From positions 1,017,262-1,081,261 of the forward strand of contig NZ_OCTP01000011.1 of assembly GCF_900232825.1 (NCBI RefSeq): a DNA stretch of 64,000 nt, in the 5' to 3' direction. Shown in pieces: positions 9,279 to 17,587 of this stretch. The translations under genes were made by a program, and so were the position numbers. This DNA is from Anaerococcus sp. Marseille-P3625 (GTDB lineage Bacteria > Bacillota > Clostridia > Tissierellales > Peptoniphilaceae). A model generated the notes under the pieces. The model was not told where the DNA came from, made no database searches, and was given only the letters and a program-made list of their open reading frames with translations. Each line of letters begins with the position of its first letter. Position 1 is the first letter of the stretch.

Positions 9279-10455
9279 GATTTTCCTCCTTGATATTTTT
9301 GGAAAATTCTCTTAAATTTTCTATTATTTTATCAAAACCTGATTTTTTAAGCTGGTAGTAATACCTGCGCCCTTTTTTATAAACTCTCAAAAGTCCTGCT
9401 GCGTGTAGTTGGTTTATATGGTAGGACAAAGTTGCAGGGGTTATATAAAGTTTATCTGAAAGTTCTTTAGCATAATAATCTGATTTATTAAGCAAATCTA
9501 AAATATCTATCCTCGTCTGATCTGAGATTATTTTTAGCTCATTGCTAATATTAGTAAGTTTGTTCTTCTCATCTTGGTTTTCATACATACTCATTAGAAT
9601 TCCAAATTTCATAAATGGCAGCATATCATCTGAATCCCAAAAGGTGAATGTACATGAAAATGGCAATAAAAGAAGAATTGAAATCTCAATTTCCTGTGAA
9701 ATATTCAAACAATCTTCAAAACCAACTTGCTTTGCAAATTCAAAAGCTCTTTTATAAGAAGTCTCCTCAAAATCTTTTAGATTTTGATCAAAAATTTCCT
9801 TGATTAGATAAAATTTACTTGCAATAATTTTTCCTAATTTATTTACAAGAGGCAAAAGTCTTTGATAAAGGTCAAAAGTATTTTTATAAGCTCTAATCAG
9901 CATCATCATGTCCTTATCGGAATATTTTGCCTTTGCTATATAGGCCATGATATCTAAATCTTTCACCTGATTTTTGATCTTTTCATAAGAATTTACATCC
10001 TTTTCGTTTAGGTCAAAAAAATCTATGTCTATGAGTTTATAAAAAAATAAATCATAGGCTTTCTTAAAAGAATCATAAGAAAATTCATCGTCTTTTTCCT
10101 CATCTAAATTCATAAAAACAATTGTGAGTAAAGCTAAGTTAGATTTATCATTTTTTTCATAAATTGAAAAAAGATCCATAATATCTTTGTTTTTATCGTC
10201 AAAAAATTCCTTGATTATTCCGACTGACTCGGTCCTAACTTCTCTTAGAAAATTCATATATTTGGGAAAATCAGATAATCTTTCCTCGATTCTTACAAGG
10301 ATATTTTCGTTTCCAGAAGTTTTAACCCAAGAATCTTGCCAGTTTATTGAAGAATTTTTGCTAGCGCTTAGAAAATTTATATAATTATAAATAAGAAAAC
10401 CAGCTTCGCTAATGAAACTTGCTTTATAATTCAAATAAAAAATATTTTTTTCCAT
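9262..10455 (-). CDS. Transcriptional regulator with C-terminal ArsR-type winged helix
   Basis: 397 residues. The last 80 or so form a winged helix-turn-helix (DQTRIDILDLLNKSDYYAKEL, then ITPATLSYHINQLHAAGLL and a basic wing KKGRRYYYQL). The first 300 residues are an acidic, mostly helical region that I do not recognise; it may bind the signal. Ordinary ArsR proteins are about 100 residues, so this is a long variant. It is the promoter-proximal gene of the exporter operon and faces an upstream region full of TTAGAT/ATCTAA repeats, so local autoregulation is the likely role. Confidence 0.85.
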   Translation of the reverse strand: MEKNIFYLNYKASFISEAGFLIYNYINFLSASKNSSINWQDSWVKTSGNENILVRIEERLSDFPKYMNFLREVRTESVGIIKEFFDDKNKDIMDLFSIYEKNDKSNLALLTIVFMNLDEEKDDEFSYDSFKKAYDLFFYKLIDIDFFDLNEKDVNSYEKIKNQVKDLDIMAYIAKAKYSDKDMMMLIRAYKNTFDLYQRLLPLVNKLGKIIASKFYLIKEIFDQNLKDFEETSYKRAFEFAKQVGFEDCLNISQEIEISILLLLPFSCTFTFWDSDDMLPFMKFGILMSMYENQDEKNKLTNISNELKIISDQTRIDILDLLNKSDYYAKELSDKLYITPATLSYHINQLHAAGLLRVYKKGRRYYYQLKKSGFDKIIENLREFSKNIKEENHEYDQ

Positions 10456-10469
10456 AAATCAATCCTTTC

Positions 10470-10579
10470 TTAGACAATCATCTAACCATATAAAATTTAA
10501 TTAGATATGTACTTTAGTAATTTCATTATATAATGATAGCCATCTAAATGCAATAGCAAACACTTAGATTTATATCTAA
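10470..10579 (-). promoter_or_regulatory. Operator cluster of TTAGAT/ATCTAA half-sites before the exporter operon
   Basis: Two inverted repeats with the same geometry, TTAGACAATCATCTAA (10470-10485, one mismatch) and TTAGATTTATATCTAA (10564-10579, perfect), have centres 94 bases apart, about nine helical turns. Extra half-sites lie at 10501-10506 (TTAGAT) and 10542-10547 (ATCTAA). They bracket the predicted minus-strand promoter and end 15 bases before the regulator start codon. Binding by the regulator encoded at 9262-10455 is inference. Confidence 0.7.
10525..10553 (-). promoter_or_regulatory. Predicted promoter of the regulator/exporter operon
   Basis: On the minus strand TTGCAT (10553-10548) and a perfect TATAAT (10530-10525) are spaced by 17 bases. 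One ATCTAA half-site sits within the spacer. Confidence 0.6.
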
Positions 10580-10616
10580 CTAATCTCAAATTCTAAAAGC
10601 AAGTGCCTTAAAGCTC

Positions 10617-10646
10617 TTGTAAATCTAATAATAAAAGATTTATAAT
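10617..10646 (+). promoter_or_regulatory. Predicted promoter of the lipoprotein gene
   Basis: TTGTAA at 10617-10622 and TATAAT at 10641-10646, 18-base spacer, 23 bases before the ATG at 10669. Confidence 0.6.
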
Positions 10647-10668
10647 AAGAAAAAAAGGAGAATTTGCC

Positions 10669-11319
10669 ATGTTTCTTAGTAAAAATTTATCAAATAAAAT
10701 AGAAAAAATATCAAAATTATTTTTTGTTTTAGTTTTTATCTTTTCCTTATCATCTTGTGATGATCAAGCTGTGAAATTTACAAAAATTGAAGAAAAAGAA
10801 GATTCTTTAGAAGATAACAACATCTGTAAGTTAAGAATGGGCGATGAAAATTTAGAAGATGAAGAAGTTGTTTTTTCCCAGACTCCAGTTACCTACAAGA
10901 TCAATAATCTACAAAAAGACAGCATATTAGAATTAAGTTTAAATGCTTTTAAGGATGGAAAAGTCGAAAATTTATTTATTATTAATCTAGATATTTCAAA
11001 TTCTGACATATTGAATTTTGATTTTACAAACAGGAAACTAGATATTTATAAGATAAAAACTGGAAGAGATATCAAAATTTGTGATTGCCTTTATACAAGC
11101 TCTGTAAATCCTAAAACAGCATCCACCATTAATTGGGCTGAAGATTTTTCTTTAGACTATGATAAGGAACAACTTTTATTTACTTATCTTACAACAGATA
11201 ATAAAAGTCTTTCTGGCATAAATCTTAAAGATGGAACTATGGAAGAATATTTAAAAGAAAATCCTGGTGTAGATGGAATTTATTTAAAAATTGCACTTAG
11301 AGAAGCAAATAAAAACTAA
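10669..11319 (+). CDS. Predicted lipoprotein of unknown function
   Basis: 216 residues. A basic N-terminus, a hydrophobic stretch (KLFFVLVFIFSLSSC) and a Cys at about residue 30 make a lipoprotein signal peptide, so the protein should be anchored outside the membrane. The mature part is acidic and lacks motifs I know; two Cys pairs occur (ICK near 47 and CDC near 140). The ATG follows AAAGGAGAATTTGCC. It is a single-gene unit with its own promoter, divergent from the exporter operon. I do not recognise the family. Confidence 0.75.
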   Translation: MFLSKNLSNKIEKISKLFFVLVFIFSLSSCDDQAVKFTKIEEKEDSLEDNNICKLRMGDENLEDEEVVFSQTPVTYKINNLQKDSILELSLNAFKDGKVENLFIINLDISNSDILNFDFTNRKLDIYKIKTGRDIKICDCLYTSSVNPKTASTINWAEDFSLDYDKEQLLFTYLTTDNKSLSGINLKDGTMEEYLKENPGVDGIYLKIALREANKN

Positions 11320-11392
11320 TTTTAATCTCTTTTGTAAAATTATTTTAAATATCAAAAAGATTAGTAAATTCGGGTGAAATATTTGAATTTAC

Positions 11393-11401
11393 TGTTATAA
11401 T
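11393..11401 (+). promoter_or_regulatory. Extended -10 promoter placing the transcript start at the ATG
   Basis: TGTTATAAT (TGn plus perfect TATAAT) ends 6 bases before the ATG at 11408. No Shine-Dalgarno sequence lies between, so the message is probably leaderless. A weak -35 candidate GTGAAA is at 11374-11379. Confidence 0.65.
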
Positions 11402-11407
11402 ATACTT

Positions 11408-12535
11408 ATGACTAAATTTATTATTACAACAAGTTTTGGCCTAGAATCTTTGGTTAAATGGCAACTAAAGGATATGGGCTATGATGATTTTATTGTTGAA
11501 GATGGAAAGATAATTCTTAATGCAGCTTTGGAGGATGTTTGCAAACTTAATTTGTATCTAAGGGAAGCTGATAGAGTTTTTTTGCAAATAAAATCTTTTA
11601 AGGCTTTAGATTTTGATGAGCTCTTTGAAAATGTAAAGGCAATAGATTTTGCTGATTTCTTAGATAAGGATGATAATTTTATAGTAAATGCGAGAAGCTA
11701 TAAATCCAAGCTTTTTTCCATAAGAACAATTCAATCTGTAACAGAAAAAGCCATTGTAGAATCCTTAAAAAGAAAATATAAGATTAATCTTTTCAAGAAA
11801 AGTGGACCTAGAGTTTTATTTGAAATTATGATAGATAAGGATATGGTAAGCCTTGCAATTGATACTTCTGGAGATGGTCTTCACAAAAGAGGCTACAGAG
11901 AAGGTACAGTAAAAGCTCCTCTTCGTGAGAACTTAGCGGCAGGGCTTGTTGATTTGTCTTTTTACAAGGCTGATAGATTTTTATTTGATGGATTTTGTGG
12001 ATCAGGAACTATACTTATAGAAGCTGCAAGAAAGGCTAGAAATATAGCAAGTGGCTTGGATAGGTCTTTTGATTTTGAAAATTTCAAATTTATCGATCCG
12101 AAATTTATGAAAGAAGCCAAAAAAGAAGCCTTAGAAGCTATTGATTATAAGGCAAAATTAAATATCTTGGGTTCTGATATTTCTGGAAAAGCCATAAGCC
12201 TAGCTAAGCAAAATGCTATTAATGCAGGTGTTGGCGAGGATATTTCTTTTATAACAAGAGACATAAAAAATGTAGCCCTAAAAGATGATTATGGAATTAT
12301 GATTTCAAATCCTCCCTATGGGGAAAGACTATCTTTGATGGATACAAAGGAAATTTATCAGAAAATCAACGATGAGTTTAGTAATTTAAAGACTTGGTCT
12401 TTATATTTCATAACTAGCGATGAAAAATTCGACAAAACATTTAAAAGAAAATTATCAAAAAAACGTAAATTGTACAATGGTGGACAAAAGGTTGATTTTT
12501 ACCAATATTTTGGTGAAAAACCTAAAGTAAAATAA
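11408..12535 (+). CDS. THUMP-domain class I SAM-dependent RNA methyltransferase (YpsC/RlmL-K family)
   Basis: 375 residues. The N-terminal ferredoxin-like/THUMP part (residues 1-155) is followed by a Rossmann methyltransferase domain with FDGFCGSGTILIEAA as SAM-binding motif and the N6/N2-methylating signature SNPPYGERL. The family methylates guanine N2 in 23S rRNA (G2445 in E. coli); the exact target here is inferred. The N-terminus TKFIITTSFGLESLVKWQL matches the usual family start, so the ATG at 11408 is right although no ribosome binding site precedes it. The next gene follows 13 bases later. Confidence 0.9.
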   Translation: MTKFIITTSFGLESLVKWQLKDMGYDDFIVEDGKIILNAALEDVCKLNLYLREADRVFLQIKSFKALDFDELFENVKAIDFADFLDKDDNFIVNARSYKSKLFSIRTIQSVTEKAIVESLKRKYKINLFKKSGPRVLFEIMIDKDMVSLAIDTSGDGLHKRGYREGTVKAPLRENLAAGLVDLSFYKADRFLFDGFCGSGTILIEAARKARNIASGLDRSFDFENFKFIDPKFMKEAKKEALEAIDYKAKLNILGSDISGKAISLAKQNAINAGVGEDISFITRDIKNVALKDDYGIMISNPPYGERLSLMDTKEIYQKINDEFSNLKTWSLYFITSDEKFDKTFKRKLSKKRKLYNGGQKVDFYQYFGEKPKVK

Positions 12536-12548
12536 TTTGGAGGCAAAC

Positions 12549-13973
12549 TTGACTTCTTCTAATGACAGTAAGAATAAAAACACAATAAGAATAGTTACAC
12601 TGATAATAGTTTTATTATTAGCTATATATTTAATAGGAGCAGCTATATTTACCAACATAGCTTTACCAAATACCTTTTTAAATGGTAGAGACATTTCCTA
12701 TGCATCTAAAGCTAGTGCCTTGGGAAATGTACCTAATGACTTTCACTTAAATATCAAAGGTAGAGATGATAGGTCTTTACAAATAAAACCAGAAGATATA
12801 GATTATAAGATTGAATTACCAAAAAATGCAAAATTAGATCAAAATCCATTTTATTGGCCAATGTCTTATATAATTGGCAGAAAAGAAGTATTTGATTTTG
12901 AAATTAAAAGTTTTTATAATAGTGAAAAACTTGATAAAATCATCAAAGATTCTTCTTTAATGAATGGAATCACAGAACCAGAAAATGCCAAGCTTGAAAT
13001 CAAAGATAAGACCTATGAAATAAAAAAAGAGGTAGAGGGTAATAAAATCTATAAGGATAAATTAGAAAAGGCCATTATTGACGGGATTAATACTGGCAAA
13101 AAAGATATTACTCTAGATGATAGCTTTTACTATGCCCCAAAAATTAGATCTAATTCCAAAAAAATAAAAGATATTTTAGCTGATATAGAAAAATTAGTAA
13201 ATATGACTATAAAATTTAATTTCAATGGCTTTGATTTGAAATTGGCAGGCAATTCATTAATTGATGTGATGGATTTTACCGATAATGGTTATGAACTTAA
13301 CTACGATAAAGTTTTAGAATATGTGAAATATTTAGCAGATCAAACTAATACCTATGGCAAAAATAGAACTTTTAATGCCACAGGAATTGGCCAAATTACC
13401 GTAGGACCTGGAGTTTATGGTTTTAAATTAAATATTGAAGCTATGATTGATAAAATTTACCAACAAGTAAATAAAAGAGAAAGTGGAGAAATTGAGCCTG
13501 TTTATAGTAAGGCTGGATTAACTCGTACATCTACCGGTGGAGATATAGGAGATACCTATATAGAAGTAGACTTATCTCGTCAATATTTGTGGTTTTACAA
13601 AAATGGTCAAGTTATCTTAGAATCTAACATTGTTTCAGGCATTCCTAAAGGAAATTGGGCTACAAACAAAGGCGTGGGTGCAATTTTGGAGAAAAACCAC
13701 AAAGTTACTCTAAAGGGAATAAATTTTGATAGAGAAAGCAAATACGAAACCCCAGTAAACTATTGGATGCCAATTGGTTGGGACGGAGAAGGCTTCCACG
13801 ATGCACCTTGGAGAGGAGCTTTTGGAGGAAATATTTATACCTACAGTGGTTCTCACGGATGTTTGAATCTTCCACCTAGTGTTGCGAAATTTATTTTTCA
13901 AAATGCAGATTTTATGACACCAGTTGTGGTATATGAATCATCAACAAATTATTCTCCAGCTATGCTTTATTAA
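12549..13973 (+). CDS. L,D-transpeptidase (YkuD family) with peptidoglycan-binding region
   Basis: 474 residues. A short cytoplasmic tail, one membrane anchor (about residues 14-42) and a large extracellular part. Residues 50-330 resemble the repeated Gly-containing binding domain found before YkuD domains; the C-terminal YkuD domain ends with the catalytic SHGCLNLP motif. It makes 3-3 crosslinks in peptidoglycan or attaches proteins. The start is taken as TTG at 12549 because GGAGG (12539-12543) is 5 bases before it; the TTG at 12537 overlaps that site. The gene follows the methyltransferase stop closely and may share its transcript. Confidence 0.9.
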   Translation: MTSSNDSKNKNTIRIVTLIIVLLLAIYLIGAAIFTNIALPNTFLNGRDISYASKASALGNVPNDFHLNIKGRDDRSLQIKPEDIDYKIELPKNAKLDQNPFYWPMSYIIGRKEVFDFEIKSFYNSEKLDKIIKDSSLMNGITEPENAKLEIKDKTYEIKKEVEGNKIYKDKLEKAIIDGINTGKKDITLDDSFYYAPKIRSNSKKIKDILADIEKLVNMTIKFNFNGFDLKLAGNSLIDVMDFTDNGYELNYDKVLEYVKYLADQTNTYGKNRTFNATGIGQITVGPGVYGFKLNIEAMIDKIYQQVNKRESGEIEPVYSKAGLTRTSTGGDIGDTYIEVDLSRQYLWFYKNGQVILESNIVSGIPKGNWATNKGVGAILEKNHKVTLKGINFDRESKYETPVNYWMPIGWDGEGFHDAPWRGAFGGNIYTYSGSHGCLNLPPSVAKFIFQNADFMTPVVVYESSTNYSPAMLY

Positions 13974-13981
13974 GGGAAAAA

Positions 13982-14803
13982 ATGATTAAGATAGAAAATT
14001 TAACTTATGCATATCCATCAAGTGATGAAGAAAATAAAAAATTTGCCCTTGATGGATTAAATATAGATATAAATAAGGGTGAATTTGTGGCAATCTTAGG
14101 CCACAATGGATCAGGAAAATCAACTTTGGGAAAATTAATCAACGCTCAAATTGTACCAACATCTGGAGATATTTACGTTGATGGGATTAATGCCAAAGAT
14201 CACGACAAGATATGGGATGTAAGAAAAAAATGTTCCATGGTTTTTCAAAATCCTGATAACCAGATGGTTGCGACAACTGTTGAAGAAGAAGTTGCTTTTG
14301 GAGTTGAAAATCTAAAAATTCCTAATCCAGAGCTTAGAAATCGTGTAGACAGTGCACTTAAACAAGTTGGAATGATAGATTATAAAAAAAGAAGTCCAGC
14401 CACACTTTCCGGCGGACAAAAACAAAGAGTTTCAATAGCTGGAGTAATAGCCATGCTATCTGACTATATAGTTTTTGACGAACCGACGGCAATGCTTGAC
14501 CCACAAGGTCGAAAAGATGTTATAAAATTAGTAGAAGATCTAAATAAGAATTATGGTAAAACAATAATTTATATAACTCATTATATGGAAGAAGCGATAA
14601 TCGCAGATAAGATAATAGTTTTAGATAAGGGCAAAAAAGCCTTAGAGGGAAGTGCCAAAGAAGTATTTAGTCAAGTAAAACGCATGAAAGATTTGGGTTT
14701 GTCAGTTCCTCAAGTTACAGAAGTTGCTTATGAATTAAGACTAAGAGGGGTAGATTTTAAACATCTACCTCTTAATATTGAGGAGTTTTTGCAAAGCATA
14801 TGA
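13982..14803 (+). CDS. ecfA1: Energy-coupling factor transporter ATPase EcfA1
   Basis: 273-residue ATPase of an ECF vitamin/metal importer. Walker A GHNGSGKST near residue 42, Q-loop FQNPDNQMVATTVEEEVAFG typical of EcfA1, signature LSGGQKQRVSIAGVIAM and Walker B IVFDEPTAMLDP. It overlaps ecfA2 by 4 bases (ATGA). It pairs with EcfA2 on the EcfT scaffold; no S component is encoded in the window, so substrate is set by genes elsewhere. Confidence 0.95.
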   Translation: MIKIENLTYAYPSSDEENKKFALDGLNIDINKGEFVAILGHNGSGKSTLGKLINAQIVPTSGDIYVDGINAKDHDKIWDVRKKCSMVFQNPDNQMVATTVEEEVAFGVENLKIPNPELRNRVDSALKQVGMIDYKKRSPATLSGGQKQRVSIAGVIAMLSDYIVFDEPTAMLDPQGRKDVIKLVEDLNKNYGKTIIYITHYMEEAIIADKIIVLDKGKKALEGSAKEVFSQVKRMKDLGLSVPQVTEVAYELRLRGVDFKHLPLNIEEFLQSI

Positions 14804-15657
14804 ATATAGAAATTAAAAATGTAGATTATATTTATAATCAAGGCTCTCCTGGAGAAGTTTACGCTCTAAAAAATATCAATCTAAATATAAAAAGCCATGA
14901 AATCATAGGCTTGATAGGTCAAACAGGATCTGGAAAATCAACCCTAGTCCAACTACTAAATGGACTATTAATTCCAACAAATGGCGAGGTTATTGTTGAT
15001 GGTATATCCACCAAAGATAAGGAAAAAAGACGCGATATAAGATTTAAGGTAGGCCTTGTATTTCAATATCCAGAACATCAACTATTTGAGGAAACAATAG
15101 AAAAAGACATAGGCTTTGGTCCTAAAAATATGAAACTTTCGGAAGATGAAATTCAAAAAAGAGTTGAACTTGCCATGAATAAAGTTGGTCTTAACTATGA
15201 GAAGTATAAGGATATTTCTCCATTTGAAATTTCTGGCGGTCAACAAAGAAGGGTAGCTCTTGCAGGAATTATTTCTATGAATCCAAAAGTTCTTGTCCTA
15301 GATGAACTAACAGCAGGTCTTGATCCGGTTGGACGTAAGGAAATATTTGCTGAAATTATGAATATTTACAACAATGACCCAGAACTTACCATAGTCTTGG
15401 TTAGCCACTCTATGGAAGATGTGGCAAATTACGTGGACAGGGTAATTGTTTTAAACAAGGGAGAACTTTATAGCGATAATTCAACCTACGATACCTTCAA
15501 TAAAGTAGATCTTGAAAAAATTGGCTTAGATATACCACAAATTGCAAAATTTATGAGAGCTTATAAAAAAAAGGGTCATGAAATAGCAGATGATATTTAC
15601 ACAATCGACGATGCAGTAGAAGAATTGTCCAGATATTTGGGAGTTAAAAATGAATAA
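14800..15657 (+). CDS. ecfA2: Energy-coupling factor transporter ATPase EcfA2
   Basis: 285-residue partner of EcfA1. Walker A GQTGSGKST, Q-loop FQYPEHQLFEETIEKDIGFGP typical of EcfA2, signature ISGGQQRRVALAGII and Walker B VLVLDELTAGLDP, where Leu follows the catalytic Glu. It starts in the ATGA overlap with ecfA1 and overlaps ecfT by 8 bases, so the three proteins are made in balance. Confidence 0.95.
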   Translation: MNIEIKNVDYIYNQGSPGEVYALKNINLNIKSHEIIGLIGQTGSGKSTLVQLLNGLLIPTNGEVIVDGISTKDKEKRRDIRFKVGLVFQYPEHQLFEETIEKDIGFGPKNMKLSEDEIQKRVELAMNKVGLNYEKYKDISPFEISGGQQRRVALAGIISMNPKVLVLDELTAGLDPVGRKEIFAEIMNIYNNDPELTIVLVSHSMEDVANYVDRVIVLNKGELYSDNSTYDTFNKVDLEKIGLDIPQIAKFMRAYKKKGHEIADDIYTIDDAVEELSRYLGVKNE

Positions 15658-16444
15658 AATTAGCATTGGTCAATATTTACCCTATGATACCTTTATTCAT
15701 AGATTAGATCCCAGGGTAAAAATTATAGGCGTATTCGCCTTTATTATAACAATATTTTTTGTAGATAATTTAATAAACTTCATTCCATTCGTAATACTTG
15801 TAGGCCTGATGGTTCACATTGGAAAAATTCCTATAAAAAGTGTAGTAAAATCTTTAAAACCTTTGATTTTTATTATAGTAATTACCGCTGTAATAAATTT
15901 ATTTACAACACCAGGAAATGTTTTATTAAAAGTTGGGCCATTAAATATCACAGATGAGGGGATATATAGAACTGCTTTTACTATGCTAAGACTTATTCTA
16001 ATTATAATTTCCACATCGATCTTAACCTATACGACAAGTCCAATGGAGTTAACTTATGGTTTGGAAAAATTATTTTCGCCTTTGAAACGCTTTGGCTTTC
16101 CAGCAGGAGAGCTAGCTATGATGATTTCTATATCTTTAAGATTTATACCAACTCTTTTTGATGAAGCTAACAAAATCAAAATGGCGCAAATGGCAAGAGG
16201 CGCTGATTTTGAATCTGGAAATATAATAAATAGGGCAGTATCTATGGTTCCTCTTTTGGTTCCTTTGTTTCTAAATTCTTTTAACAGATCTGATGAATTG
16301 GCAACTGCCATGGAAGCAAGACTTTATAGAATTGGTGAAGAAAGAACTAAGCTTAATGAAATATTTATGGAAAAAACTGATTATTTGACTTTATTCTTGT
16401 TTTTAGGATTTTGTCTTGTAATTATTATTTTAAGATATATATGA
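15650..16444 (+). CDS. ecfT: Energy-coupling factor transporter transmembrane protein EcfT
   Basis: 264-residue membrane scaffold linking S components with the two ATPases. The start SIGQYLPYDTFIHRLDPRVKI is typical. Both coupling motifs are present, AQMARGADF and AMEARLYRI, each containing the conserved A-R-G/L core. Five or more hydrophobic segments are visible. It overlaps truA by 4 bases. Confidence 0.94.
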   Translation: MNKISIGQYLPYDTFIHRLDPRVKIIGVFAFIITIFFVDNLINFIPFVILVGLMVHIGKIPIKSVVKSLKPLIFIIVITAVINLFTTPGNVLLKVGPLNITDEGIYRTAFTMLRLILIIISTSILTYTTSPMELTYGLEKLFSPLKRFGFPAGELAMMISISLRFIPTLFDEANKIKMAQMARGADFESGNIINRAVSMVPLLVPLFLNSFNRSDELATAMEARLYRIGEERTKLNEIFMEKTDYLTLFLFLGFCLVIIILRYI

Positions 16445-17184
16445 TAAAAAATATTTTGCTAGAAATAGCCTATGATGGGAGCAATTTTCACGGCTATCAA
16501 TCACAAAATGACCATAGAAATGTAGAAGACGAACTAAAAAAAGCAATCCATAAGGTAACAGGTGAAAACAATAGAATAATAGCAGCTGGAAGAACTGACA
16601 AAGGAGTTCACGCTTTTTGCCAATATGTAAATTTTCTAACTGCAAGTAAGATAAATCCATCTTCTTTTAATTTTCATTTAGATCCCTATCTACCAGATGA
16701 TATACTTGCAATTTCTGCTAAAGAAGTTGATTTAAATTTTCATGCAAGATTTTCTGCAAAAGATAAGACTTACAAGTATGTTATATGTAGGGATAAAATT
16801 ATGCACCCAGTATATAGAAATTATATGGAGCAAATAACCTACAAACTTGATTTAGAAAAAATTAAAGATGGTCTTGAAATTATAAAAGGAGAACACGATT
16901 TTAAGGCTTTTATGAGAGTTGATAAGGATTTAGAAATAAATACAATAAGAACTATCGATGATTGCTATTTAGAAGAAGAAGGATCGAAATTAATATTTTA
17001 TTTTAGGGCCAATAGTTTTTTACACAATCAAGTGAGGATAATGGCAGGAAGCCTAATAGAGCTTGGAAGATCAAGGATTAGCCTTGATGAATTTAAGGAA
17101 TATTTTCTGCCGACAAACAAAAAAAGAGCAAATCCTACTTTAAGTCCAAATGGACTTTATCTTTGGAGTATAAATTATGAGTGA
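16441..17184 (+). CDS. truA: tRNA pseudouridine(38-40) synthase TruA
   Basis: 247 residues, the usual size. The active-site Asp lies in AAGRTDKGVHA; FHARFSAKDKTYKYVI and FLHNQVRIMAGSLIELG are also conserved. It makes pseudouridine in the anticodon arm of many tRNAs. The start ATG at 16441 overlaps the ecfT stop (ATGA) and lacks its own Shine-Dalgarno, so it depends on coupling. The ecfA1-ecfA2-ecfT-truA order is common in Firmicutes. Confidence 0.95.
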   Translation: MIKNILLEIAYDGSNFHGYQSQNDHRNVEDELKKAIHKVTGENNRIIAAGRTDKGVHAFCQYVNFLTASKINPSSFNFHLDPYLPDDILAISAKEVDLNFHARFSAKDKTYKYVICRDKIMHPVYRNYMEQITYKLDLEKIKDGLEIIKGEHDFKAFMRVDKDLEINTIRTIDDCYLEEEGSKLIFYFRANSFLHNQVRIMAGSLIELGRSRISLDEFKEYFLPTNKKRANPTLSPNGLYLWSINYE

Positions 17185-17584
17185 GACCAGTGAAAATAAG
17201 GGCAATTTACTAAGCGAAATGAAGGCGATTTTGCTAATGTTTTCGGCGATTTCCTTATATTTTTTCTCTAAGGGGTCAAATATTCTTATTTTGACTGGTT
17301 TTGTAAGTCTTGTAATATTTCTTTTATCAATTTATATTAGAAAAGAAAAGTTAAAGCTTGCAAAAACTATATTTTATTTAGGACTTGCATTTTTTAATAT
17401 CGCATCAATAGGATTTTTATTAGAAAAATACATATTTAAGAGAAAAATAAGCCAAATTTATACTTATATATACAAAGTTTTTATCACAAATGATAAAATT
17501 AATGAAAGATATATAATTTGGATTTTTTCCCTAACAAGTTTTTTAATGATTATGGAATATCAAGCCAGAAAAGCCCAGAGGTAA
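17177..17584 (+). CDS. Small membrane protein of unknown function
   Basis: 135 residues with three or four hydrophobic segments (about residues 14-30, 32-50, 57-78, 112-127) and basic loops. The ATG lies inside the last codons of truA. I recognise no family. Position between truA and a membrane-anchored beta-repeat protein, with tight spacing on both sides, supports it being translated. Confidence 0.65.
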   Translation: MSETSENKGNLLSEMKAILLMFSAISLYFFSKGSNILILTGFVSLVIFLLSIYIRKEKLKLAKTIFYLGLAFFNIASIGFLLEKYIFKRKISQIYTYIYKVFITNDKINERYIIWIFSLTSFLMIMEYQARKAQR

Positions 17585-17587
17585 GTT

